A stretch of DNA of 23,067 nt from positions 1 to 23,067 of the forward strand of contig JAJXWG010000005.1 of the NCBI GenBank assembly GCA_021781695.1. The letters are read 5' to 3'. The notes beneath the pieces are model-generated. The model was not told the DNA's origin. It searched no databases and saw only the letters and a list, made by a program, of their open reading frames with translations. This DNA comes from Pseudomonadota bacterium. Its GTDB lineage: Bacteria; Pseudomonadota; Gammaproteobacteria; Burkholderiales; Gallionellaceae. The stretch's first letter is position 1, and every line of letters starts with the position of its first letter. Both the position numbers and the translations under genes were made by a program. Below are positions 1 to 6,996 of the stretch, one piece after another.

Positions 1-1
1 C

Positions 2-238
2 CTTGAAACCATACGCAACATGGTCGCATCCGGCCTCGGAATCACGGTGTTGCCTGCCTCGGCAAACAGTGCCCGCTACCGCAGCCCGCTTCTGAAGGTC
101 ATCCCCTTTGTAAAGCCTGCACCGTCACGGCGTATCGCGCTGGCATGGCGCAAAAGATATGCGCGCACAAAGGCGATCGATGTGCTTGTCCAGGCAGTCC
201 GACAGGTGAAAATCAGCGGAATTGATCATTTGGTCTGA
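2..238 (+). CDS. LysR-family transcriptional regulator, C-terminal fragment (5' end outside window)
   Basis: The reading frame is open from the window edge (first full codon at base 2, reading LETIRNMVASGLGITVLP) to a TGA at 236-238. Only about 78 residues of the effector-binding domain are present. The run ETIRNMVASGLGITVLP followed by a PF..P.P.RRIALAWR segment is typical of the last third of LysR-type effector domains. It resembles the OxyR/hydrogen-peroxide-activator branch, but the redox cysteines and the DNA-binding domain that would prove this lie outside the window. The ATG at base 20 is internal and not the true start. The gene runs in the same direction as the exporter operon that begins 81 bases downstream, so it could be read with it or regulate it; the sequence does not decide this. 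Confidence 0.85.
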   Translation, partial: LETIRNMVASGLGITVLPASANSARYRSPLLKVIPFVKPAPSRRIALAWRKRYARTKAIDVLVQAVRQVKISGIDHLV

Positions 239-319
239 AGTGCCTTTCACCGCGCATGATTGCTTCATGATTTGGGTGTATAGTCAGGCCATCGGTTGCG
301 TCGCAGGGGGAAGTTCGGA

Positions 320-1456
320 ATGAATGGCATCCTGAGAATTGCATTCAAGCTGCTGGTCAATGACAGGGGGAAGTTCACCGCTCTGCTGGTCGGAATCACG
401 TTCGCGGTTTTTCTGATGGTCATGATGACCTCGATGTTTGCCGGCATACTGTCCAGGTCCTCATCCACCGTGACCAACATCGGCGCCAAGATGTGGGTGC
501 TGGACCCCGCGGTAAACAATGTCTCAAGCAGCATACCCATGCCCGATTACGTGCAGGATGCCGTCAGAAGCATAGACGGCGTCAGATATGCGGTACCGCT
601 TTATTCGGGAGGAGCATTGATCAAGCTCAAGAATGGCGTGTATCAGGCTGTGACCGTCATCGGGCTTGATGATGCAAGCCTTTTTGGCCGACCCGAACTC
701 ATCGAAGGAAAGATCGAAGACATCTATGCGGAGAACGGATTCATCGTTGTGCAGGATGCCGAGATCACGAAGTTGGGAAATCCCCGGATAGGGACGGAGT
801 TCGAGATCAACGATCACAAAGGTGTGGTCGTTGGCATCGCAAAGGCCAATATTTCCGGGCTGTTCGGCATCCCCACGCTTTACACCACTTTCAACAGGGC
901 GATCAGCTATTTGCCTTCCACCCGGTTTACCGCATCCTACATTCTCGTCGAGCCTAAAAGCAAAAGTGACATCCCTCACATCAAGCAGGAGGTGAACAAG
1001 CTGGGTTATCAGGCGCTGACCGATGACGAGTTCATCCAGAAGATTTCGAATTTCTATAAATACCAGACAGGCCTTGGCATCAACGTGATGCTGATGACGG
1101 CAATCAGTTTCATCGTTGGACTTTCCATATCGGGGCAGACCTTTTACACATTCATACTCGAAAATCTGGAAAAATTCGGCGCATTGAAGGCGATCGGCGC
1201 AAAGGGGCATGAGCTGGTCTCCATGATCCTTTTTCAGGCTGGATTTACCGCATTTTTGGGTTACGGACTGGGGGTGGGATTGGCATCACTGATCATCATG
1301 TCGGCAAAATTGAGGATGCCGGATTATGCTGCGCAGATAACCAATCTGAACCTTGGCATCGCGTTCGTCATGGTTCTCATCATCGCCGGCATTTCAAGCT
1401 ATATCGGCATCCGCAGGGTGATCCGCATAGAACCTTTTGATATCTTCAGGGGCTGA
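320..1456 (+). CDS. devC: ABC transporter permease, DevC/MacB-FtsX type
   Basis: This is the inner-membrane permease of a tripartite exporter, about 378 residues. One hydrophobic segment lies near the N-terminus (roughly residues 20-43, ALLVGITFAVFLMVMM). A long periplasmic domain without membrane segments follows, then three hydrophobic segments in the last 130 residues. This 1+3 layout is that of MacB/DevC permeases. The stretch ALKAIGAKGHELVSMILFQ is the cytoplasmic coupling region typical of the FtsX fold. I chose the ATG at 320 because AGGGGG (305-310) sits nine bases upstream; an in-frame TTG at 296 would add eight residues but has no better site. The next gene starts two bases after the stop, so the two are translationally linked. 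The substrate is not readable. DevC exports glycolipids in cyanobacterial heterocysts, but homologues in other bacteria have other or unknown cargo. The gene symbol indicates family resemblance only. Confidence 0.85.
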   Translation: MNGILRIAFKLLVNDRGKFTALLVGITFAVFLMVMMTSMFAGILSRSSSTVTNIGAKMWVLDPAVNNVSSSIPMPDYVQDAVRSIDGVRYAVPLYSGGALIKLKNGVYQAVTVIGLDDASLFGRPELIEGKIEDIYAENGFIVVQDAEITKLGNPRIGTEFEINDHKGVVVGIAKANISGLFGIPTLYTTFNRAISYLPSTRFTASYILVEPKSKSDIPHIKQEVNKLGYQALTDDEFIQKISNFYKYQTGLGINVMLMTAISFIVGLSISGQTFYTFILENLEKFGALKAIGAKGHELVSMILFQAGFTAFLGYGLGVGLASLIIMSAKLRMPDYAAQITNLNLGIAFVMVLIIAGISSYIGIRRVIRIEPFDIFRG

Positions 1457-1457
1457 C

Positions 1458-2150
1458 GTGGCAAGCCTGGCGATCAAGGCGACAAATCTGGCCAAATGGT
1501 TTGGCGAGGGCGATGCCAGAACCATGGCCGTGAAGTCGGTGAGTTTTGAGGCCAGTTTCGGTGAACTTCTTTACATCGTGGGCCCTTCAGGGAGCGGGAA
1601 GACGACGCTATTGAGCATGATCTCGGGCATCCTGAAACCCAATTCCGGAACCGTGCTGGTTGAAGATCGCGACATCTGGATGATGGAAAGCGACGAGCTT
1701 GCCGATTTCAGGCTTAACAAGATAGGCTTCGTGTTTCAGGATTATCACCTCTTTCCCAGGCTCACGACAGTCGAAAATGTCGCGATACCGCTGATACTGA
1801 AAAAAAACGACTGGAATCAATCACTGAAAGTCGCGAGCGAGTATCTGAAAATCGTGGGGCTTGAACAAAGGGCAGCGTTGCCGCCCGTCAAGTTGAGCGG
1901 TGGCGAACAGCAAAGGGTGGCGATTGCGCGTGCGATTGCCAGCCGCCCGGACATTTTGATATTCGACGAGCCGACGGCCTCGCTGGACGGGGATACGGGC
2001 AGAAAAATACTCGAATTCGTGAGAGAACATATCCTGAACGAAACGCGCTGCATCATCATCGTCACCCATGACAGCAGGATATTCGAGTATGCGCATCGCA
2101 TCATACGTATGGAAGACGGCAGGATAATCGGGGAGGAACATGAGAAATAA
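1458..2150 (+). CDS. devA: ABC transporter ATP-binding protein, DevA/MacB-type
   Basis: This is the cytoplasmic ATPase subunit that powers the permease encoded just upstream, 230 residues, full length for the family. All nucleotide-binding motifs are intact: Walker A GPSGSGKTT (residues 42-50), Q-loop Gln94, signature LSGGEQQR (146-153), Walker B ILIFDEPT (166-173) and H-loop His204 in VTHD. The start is taken as GTG at 1458, with AGGGG (1448-1452) five bases upstream. An in-frame TTG at 1437 would overlap the permease end and lacks a site. The stop overlaps the adaptor gene start by 11 bases, as expected for co-translated exporter subunits. The protein belongs to the LolD/MacB/DevA group of ATPases. 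Its role in export is sure; its cargo is not. Confidence 0.92.
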   Translation: MASLAIKATNLAKWFGEGDARTMAVKSVSFEASFGELLYIVGPSGSGKTTLLSMISGILKPNSGTVLVEDRDIWMMESDELADFRLNKIGFVFQDYHLFPRLTTVENVAIPLILKKNDWNQSLKVASEYLKIVGLEQRAALPPVKLSGGEQQRVAIARAIASRPDILIFDEPTASLDGDTGRKILEFVREHILNETRCIIIVTHDSRIFEYAHRIIRMEDGRIIGEEHEK

Positions 2151-3111
2151 GCTACTGATCGCGGTCGCCATCATCGGCATACTGGCGGGTTTCATCAGTG
2201 CCTATGTTTACGGGCTGAAAAGCAAGCCGCAGCCACCTGCTTTCAATCCTGCCTCCAACCCTTATGCAAAGGGCATATATGCGAACGGCATTATCGAGAG
2301 CAATCAGGAAAGCGGGGAAAACATCAACATCTTTCCTGAAGTATCTGGTGTCGTGACCAGAATCATGGTTGCCGAAGGACAGCATGTGGGTAAGGGCACA
2401 CCCTTGTTGACGCTAGATGACTCGTTGCAGCGCGCAACAGTCGAACAGTTGCAGGCCCAGGCCGATGCGTCTCTGGCGCAGATAGCGTTTGCCAAAGCCA
2501 GCCTGAAGAGTCTGGAAGATACGCTGGATAAACAGGAGAAATCCCATGAAATGGATGCAAGGTCGGTCAGTTTGGATGTGCTCGACAGCGCGCGCAATGC
2601 GGTGGAGGTATCGAAGGCGAACCTTATGGTTGCAGGTAAACAGTACCAGGCCGCCTTGCGTTCCTATCAGGCAGCCATCGTGCTGTTATCCAAATATGTC
2701 ATCAAGGCGCCAGCCGAAGGCTCGGCGCTATCCGTCAATGCGTCTGTCGGCAGCTATGTTTCTTCGCAGGGCGCTTACGACAGCTATACCGGGAGCCTGG
2801 ATCCGCCGATCGTGATGGGGAATGCAGGAGGTTATATCGAGGTGAGATGTTATGTGGACGAGATTCTGATCAGCAGGCTGCCAAAGTCATCCAGAATGCA
2901 TGCGCGCATGTTTATCAGGGGGACTGACATCAACATACCCATGGAATATGTCAGGAAACAGCCCTATGTCACGCCTAAGATAGAGCTGTCGAATCAAAGG
3001 ACGGAGCGGGTCGATGTGCGGGTGTTGCCTGTCATTTTCAGATTTGCCAGACCCAGGGATATTGCACTTTATCCCGGGCAGCTGGTGGATGTTTATATCG
3101 GGGGTGATTAG
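2140..3111 (+). CDS. devB: HlyD-family periplasmic adaptor (DevB-like) of the ABC exporter
   Basis: This is the membrane-fusion protein that should bridge the permease and the outer-membrane channel, 323 residues. A single N-terminal membrane anchor (about residues 4-24) is followed by a half lipoyl-like motif (about 60-90, EVSGVVTRIMVAEGQHVGKG). A helical coiled-coil hairpin rich in Ala, Gln and Leu follows (about 92-180), then the second lipoyl half (VIKAPAEGSALSVNASVGSY), and beta-barrel segments ending in a PGQLVDVYIGGD tail. This is the domain order of the HlyD/DevB family. GGGAGG at 2131-2135 places the ATG at 2140 with good spacing, and the start lies inside the end of the ATPase gene (11-base overlap). 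The stop TAG directly abuts the GTG of the outer-membrane gene. The adaptor contains no visible substrate signature. Confidence 0.88.
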   Translation: MRNKLLIAVAIIGILAGFISAYVYGLKSKPQPPAFNPASNPYAKGIYANGIIESNQESGENINIFPEVSGVVTRIMVAEGQHVGKGTPLLTLDDSLQRATVEQLQAQADASLAQIAFAKASLKSLEDTLDKQEKSHEMDARSVSLDVLDSARNAVEVSKANLMVAGKQYQAALRSYQAAIVLLSKYVIKAPAEGSALSVNASVGSYVSSQGAYDSYTGSLDPPIVMGNAGGYIEVRCYVDEILISRLPKSSRMHARMFIRGTDINIPMEYVRKQPYVTPKIELSNQRTERVDVRVLPVIFRFARPRDIALYPGQLVDVYIGGD

Positions 3112-4563
3112 GTGCATTTGACGACCAGGCTGCTTTGCGTATTGTGCGGGGTCATGCTTTCGGCCTGTACCCTGGGGCCCGATTTTGTTCCGCCCAAAGA
3201 GTTCGGGAGCAGGCAATACAACCGCGGCAAGGACCCGGTTGATACGGTTGCAGCGGCAGGCATATCCCAGCATTTCGATGCGGGGACGATGCCTGCTTCC
3301 GGCTGGTGGAAGCTTTATCATTCGGAAAAGCTGGATTCGGTCGTCGCCGAGGGGATGGCCAACAATCCAACGCTCGAGGCAGCACAGGCCAGCCTGCGCA
3401 TGAGCTACGACAATCTCAGGGCGGGCTATGGGATTTTCTATCCGCAGGCAAGCCTTGATGCGGCGGCTTCCAGGCAGAAATTTTCTCCCGAGCGTTTTGG
3501 CAGCAATGCGCCAGGCCCCATTTTCAATCTGGTTACATTGTCTGCCTCGGTGAGTTATGCGCTGGATGTGTTCGGCGGCGAACACCGTCTGATCGAAAAT
3601 TTGCAGTCCCAGGCGGACCAGCAACGCGCCATCACGCAAGGCAGCTACCTGATACTTGCGGGAAATATCGTCAACACGACCATTGCAATGGCGGCATATC
3701 ACGATATGGTCGTCGAGACCGAACGCCTGATTGCGCTGCAAAAGGACGAAATCGCGATTGCCGAGAAACAGTCAAAAGCCGGTACGTCACCTTATGCGAC
3801 TGTGCTCGCTTTGCAGAATCAGCTCTCCGCATTCGAGGCATCACTGCCGGCACTCAAACAGAAACTCAGTCAATCCGGACACCTGCTGGCCAACCTTGCC
3901 GGCCATGAACCCTCAGAATGGGAGCCGCCCGGTTTTTCAATCGACGCATTTACCCTGCCTGACAAACTGCCGCTGTCGCTGCCATCGAAACTGGTGCGTC
4001 AGCGTCCGGATATACTCGCTGCCGAAGCGGGGATGCACGCAGCCAGCGCCGGCATCGGGGTAGCGAGTGCCGCGCAATTTCCGAGCTTTATGCTGAGTGC
4101 CTCTTTGGGACAGAACAGCACTTCGATGAACAGTCTGCTGGGCAGGAATGGCAGCTTCTGGAATATCGGACCTGATATTGCAACACCGCTGTTCGATGGC
4201 GGCACTCTGGCTGCAAAAAAACAGGGCGCGATAGATGCATACCGGCAAAGCCAGGCATTATATCGCCAGACTGTCATCAATGCCCTGTCTCAGGTTGCGG
4301 ACACCTTGCAGGCACTGGAGCACGATGCCGATGCATTGCTGGCGCAATCGCAAGGCCTGCAGGCTGCAAAGGATGCGCTGCATCTGGCCAAGATAAATTA
4401 CCAGGCTGGAACGGCCAATTACCTGCAGGTGCTGAACTTGGAAATACAGTACCGTCAGGCTAGGATGAATTACCTGCAGGCCTGTGCGCAGCGGCTTCAG
4501 GATACGGCGGCATTTTTTGTCGCGTTGGGTGGAAAACCTGAAAGCGAACCGATTGTGCACTGA
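3112..4563 (+). CDS. Outer-membrane efflux lipoprotein, NodT/OprM type
   Basis: This TolC-like outer-membrane channel, 483 residues, completes the tripartite exporter. The N-terminus is a lipoprotein signal peptide with lipobox LSAC, placing the lipidated cysteine at residue 19, followed by TLGPDFVPP, a hallmark opening of NodT-family efflux lipoproteins. The Trp-rich WWKLYHSEKLD segment, two internally related OEP repeats, and long Ala/Gln helices with the LRQRPDI-type motif (SKLVRQRPDILAAE) at the centre are all present. The GTG start at 3112 follows the adaptor stop without a gap; GGGGGTGATTAG upstream offers a Shine-Dalgarno. DevBCA and MacAB systems often borrow TolC from elsewhere, so a dedicated channel gene here suggests a self-contained exporter. 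The product is a lipid-anchored beta-barrel plus periplasmic tunnel. Confidence 0.92.
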   Translation: MHLTTRLLCVLCGVMLSACTLGPDFVPPKEFGSRQYNRGKDPVDTVAAAGISQHFDAGTMPASGWWKLYHSEKLDSVVAEGMANNPTLEAAQASLRMSYDNLRAGYGIFYPQASLDAAASRQKFSPERFGSNAPGPIFNLVTLSASVSYALDVFGGEHRLIENLQSQADQQRAITQGSYLILAGNIVNTTIAMAAYHDMVVETERLIALQKDEIAIAEKQSKAGTSPYATVLALQNQLSAFEASLPALKQKLSQSGHLLANLAGHEPSEWEPPGFSIDAFTLPDKLPLSLPSKLVRQRPDILAAEAGMHAASAGIGVASAAQFPSFMLSASLGQNSTSMNSLLGRNGSFWNIGPDIATPLFDGGTLAAKKQGAIDAYRQSQALYRQTVINALSQVADTLQALEHDADALLAQSQGLQAAKDALHLAKINYQAGTANYLQVLNLEIQYRQARMNYLQACAQRLQDTAAFFVALGGKPESEPIVH

Positions 4564-4621
4564 GTTGTCCCATTCCGGGCGGCAAGCGTTTTGGCCATGA
4601 AAAAAAGCAAAGGGAAAATTG

Positions 4622-6979
4622 ATGCAAGCTACCGATTCTTCAACGACTGAGACGAATGACCATAAGCAGGGTTTGAGCGCGGATGTGGCGCGCTCAAGGC
4701 TTTTGCAATCGGGCCCCAATGCGATCGCCGACAAGATTGTGCCGGCCTGGCAGCAGCTGTTAGCCAAATTCTGGGCGCCTGTGCCATGGATGCTGGAGGC
4801 GGTGATCGCGTTGCAGTTGCTTCTCGGGCGCAGGATGGAGGCGTTGATCATCGCCGCCTTGCTTGTGTTCAACGCCGTGGTGGCCTTTGCGCAGGAGCAG
4901 CGCGCGAAAGATGCGCTGGCACTGCTGCGCAAGCAGTTGCATGTCAATGCGCGCGTGCTTCGCGATGGGCAGTGGCGCAAGATTCCCGCCGAAGAAGTCG
5001 TGCCGGGAGACATCGTGCACGTGCGCGCAGGTGACCTTGTGCCGGCCGATTTGATGCTGTTCGAAGGCGAGGTGGCCCTTGATCAGTCAGCGCTCACCGG
5101 AGAATCACTGCCGGTGGATGCGGGCCCGGGGAATCCCGCCTATACCGGTGCCATCGTGCGCCAGGGGGAAGCCAGCGGCGAGGTGACGGCCACGGGAAGC
5201 CATACCTTCTTCGGGCGCACCGCGGAACTGGTGCGGACTTCCAATGCGCCAAGCCACATGCAGCTCACCATCTTCGCGATTGTGAAAAGGCTGGTGCTGT
5301 TCGATGCCGTACTGGTGATGGTGGTCGTGCTTTATGCCTTGCTGCACCACATGCCGCTGCTCGACACCGCGGTGTTCTCGCTGATGCTGCTGGTGGCTTC
5401 GGTTCCGGTTGCACTTCCTGCGACTTATACGCTTGCCACGGCGATAAGCAGCCTGCAACTCGCGCACCAGGGCGTGTTGGTTACGCGTCTGCCGGCAGTG
5501 GAAGAGGCTGCAGCGATGGACACGCTGGTGTCGGACAAGACCGGTACGCTCACGCAAAACACGCTTACTCTAGCCGGTGTCGTTGCGCTCTCGAAAAGTG
5601 GCGATGAGAAAAGCGTGCTGCGTGCAGCAGCACTTGCCAGCGATGACGCAACGCAGGACCCGCTGGATATGGCCATACTTGAACCGGCACGAGCTCAGGG
5701 TCTGCTGAAGGATGCGCCTGTCAGACAGGCTTTTCAACCCTTCGATCCGGCCAATCGGCGCAGCGAAGGTGTATATAGTGTGGATGGGAAAGCATGGCAT
5801 GTGGTCAAGGGCGCAGCCAAGGTCATAGGGCCGCTTTGCAAGCTTGATCGGGTGCAGCAGGATGCGCTGGATCAGGCCAAGGCCAGGCTGGCTGAGAGCG
5901 GGGCGCGCGTGCTCGCGGTGGCAGCGGGCCCGGGCGATGCGCTTGAGCTTTTGGGTCTGGTGGGATTGTCCGATCCGCCGCGCGAGGATGCTTCAAACCT
6001 TATCGTCGAGCTAACCCGCCTCGGGGTGCGGGTGCGCATGGCAACCGGCGATTCGCTGGAAACAGCGCGTGCCATAGGAAAGAAACTGGGTTTGGGCACG
6101 CGAGTTTGCGCAGCTCAAGGGCTGGCTACGCAGAATCCGGAAGAGTGCGACCTTTATGCACGCGTGCTGCCCGAGGACAAGCATCATATCGTGCGCGCAC
6201 TGCAGCAGGCAGGGCATGTCACCGGCATGACAGGGGACGGCGTCAACGATGCGCCGGCGTTGCGCCAGGCCGAGCTGGGAGTGGCTGTCGCGAGTGCGAC
6301 CGATGTGGCCAAGGCTGCAGCCGGCGTGGTGCTGACGGATCCCGGCCTGCAAGGCGTGCTCACCGTGGTGCGTACAGGGCGTGAGGTGCACAGGCGCATG
6401 CTGACCTATACGCTCAACAAGACGCTCAAGACTTTCGAGATCGTGGTGTTCCTCACATTGGGCCTATGGCTCACGGGCGGGTTTGTGATATCCGCCACGC
6501 TGATCGTACTGTTGCTGTTCACCAATGATTTCGTGACCATGGCGATCGCATCCGACCGCGTGCAGGTCTCACCCCAGCCGCAGCGCTGGGCCGTGCCACC
6601 TTTGATGGGGGCTGCGCTGATATTCGCAGTGCTGTCGCTGGTATTCTCTTTTTCCGCCTACTGGTGGATACGCAGCACGCAACATTTGACACTGATTCAG
6701 ATGCAGACCGTGGTGTTCCTGCTTTTGGTGTTCACCAATCAGGCCTGCATTTATGTGCTGAGAACCGATGGGCGGCTCTGGTCATTCGCGCCCGGGCGCT
6801 GGATGGCTCTGGCAAGCGCCGGCGATATCGCGCTGGTGAGCATCATGGCCATCTCCGGCTGGTGGATGGCTGCATTGCCGGCTTCGCTTACTGCAGGCCT
6901 GCTCATCGCCTGTGCCATCTTTGCGCTGCTTCTGGATCAGGCAAAGCTCCTTGTGTTTCCGCGCTTTGCTATTGTCTGA
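4622..6979 (+). CDS. Plasma-membrane proton-efflux P-type ATPase (P3A family)
   Basis: This ion pump, 785 residues, is predicted to couple ATP hydrolysis to proton export across the cytoplasmic membrane. Seen: actuator motif TGES (159-162), phosphorylation site DKTGTLT with Asp305, hinge motif GDGVNDAP (Asp539-Asp543 region), and about ten hydrophobic segments. The segment LLFTNDFVTMAIASDRV aligns with membrane helix 6 of plant and fungal H+-ATPases and keeps the key transport aspartate (Asp636, matching Asp684 of Arabidopsis AHA2). No CPx metal motif or Na/K/Ca signature is visible. The arginine that partners this aspartate in the plant pump is replaced by Glu606. ATG 4622 is preferred over TTG 4619 because AGGG (4611-4614) is seven bases upstream. 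Glucan phosphorylase follows after 17 bases. No terminator or convincing promoter lies in the 58 bases before it, so transcription may continue from the exporter operon. Confidence 0.88.
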   Translation: MQATDSSTTETNDHKQGLSADVARSRLLQSGPNAIADKIVPAWQQLLAKFWAPVPWMLEAVIALQLLLGRRMEALIIAALLVFNAVVAFAQEQRAKDALALLRKQLHVNARVLRDGQWRKIPAEEVVPGDIVHVRAGDLVPADLMLFEGEVALDQSALTGESLPVDAGPGNPAYTGAIVRQGEASGEVTATGSHTFFGRTAELVRTSNAPSHMQLTIFAIVKRLVLFDAVLVMVVVLYALLHHMPLLDTAVFSLMLLVASVPVALPATYTLATAISSLQLAHQGVLVTRLPAVEEAAAMDTLVSDKTGTLTQNTLTLAGVVALSKSGDEKSVLRAAALASDDATQDPLDMAILEPARAQGLLKDAPVRQAFQPFDPANRRSEGVYSVDGKAWHVVKGAAKVIGPLCKLDRVQQDALDQAKARLAESGARVLAVAAGPGDALELLGLVGLSDPPREDASNLIVELTRLGVRVRMATGDSLETARAIGKKLGLGTRVCAAQGLATQNPEECDLYARVLPEDKHHIVRALQQAGHVTGMTGDGVNDAPALRQAELGVAVASATDVAKAAAGVVLTDPGLQGVLTVVRTGREVHRRMLTYTLNKTLKTFEIVVFLTLGLWLTGGFVISATLIVLLLFTNDFVTMAIASDRVQVSPQPQRWAVPPLMGAALIFAVLSLVFSFSAYWWIRSTQHLTLIQMQTVVFLLLVFTNQACIYVLRTDGRLWSFAPGRWMALASAGDIALVSIMAISGWWMAALPASLTAGLLIACAIFALLLDQAKLLVFPRFAIV

Positions 6980-6996
6980 CCATTGAGGGGATGAAC

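Noticed and set aside
279..284. TATAGT as a -10 box for the exporter operon
   Set aside because: No acceptable -35 lies at 16-18 bases; the nearest TTGCTT is only 13 bases away. It is too weak to list as a promoter.
6664..6996. Upstream extension of glucan phosphorylase into the ATPase gene
   Set aside because: The frame is open by chance. Residues before 6991 do not resemble the family, and the ribosome site and family N-terminus point to 6997.
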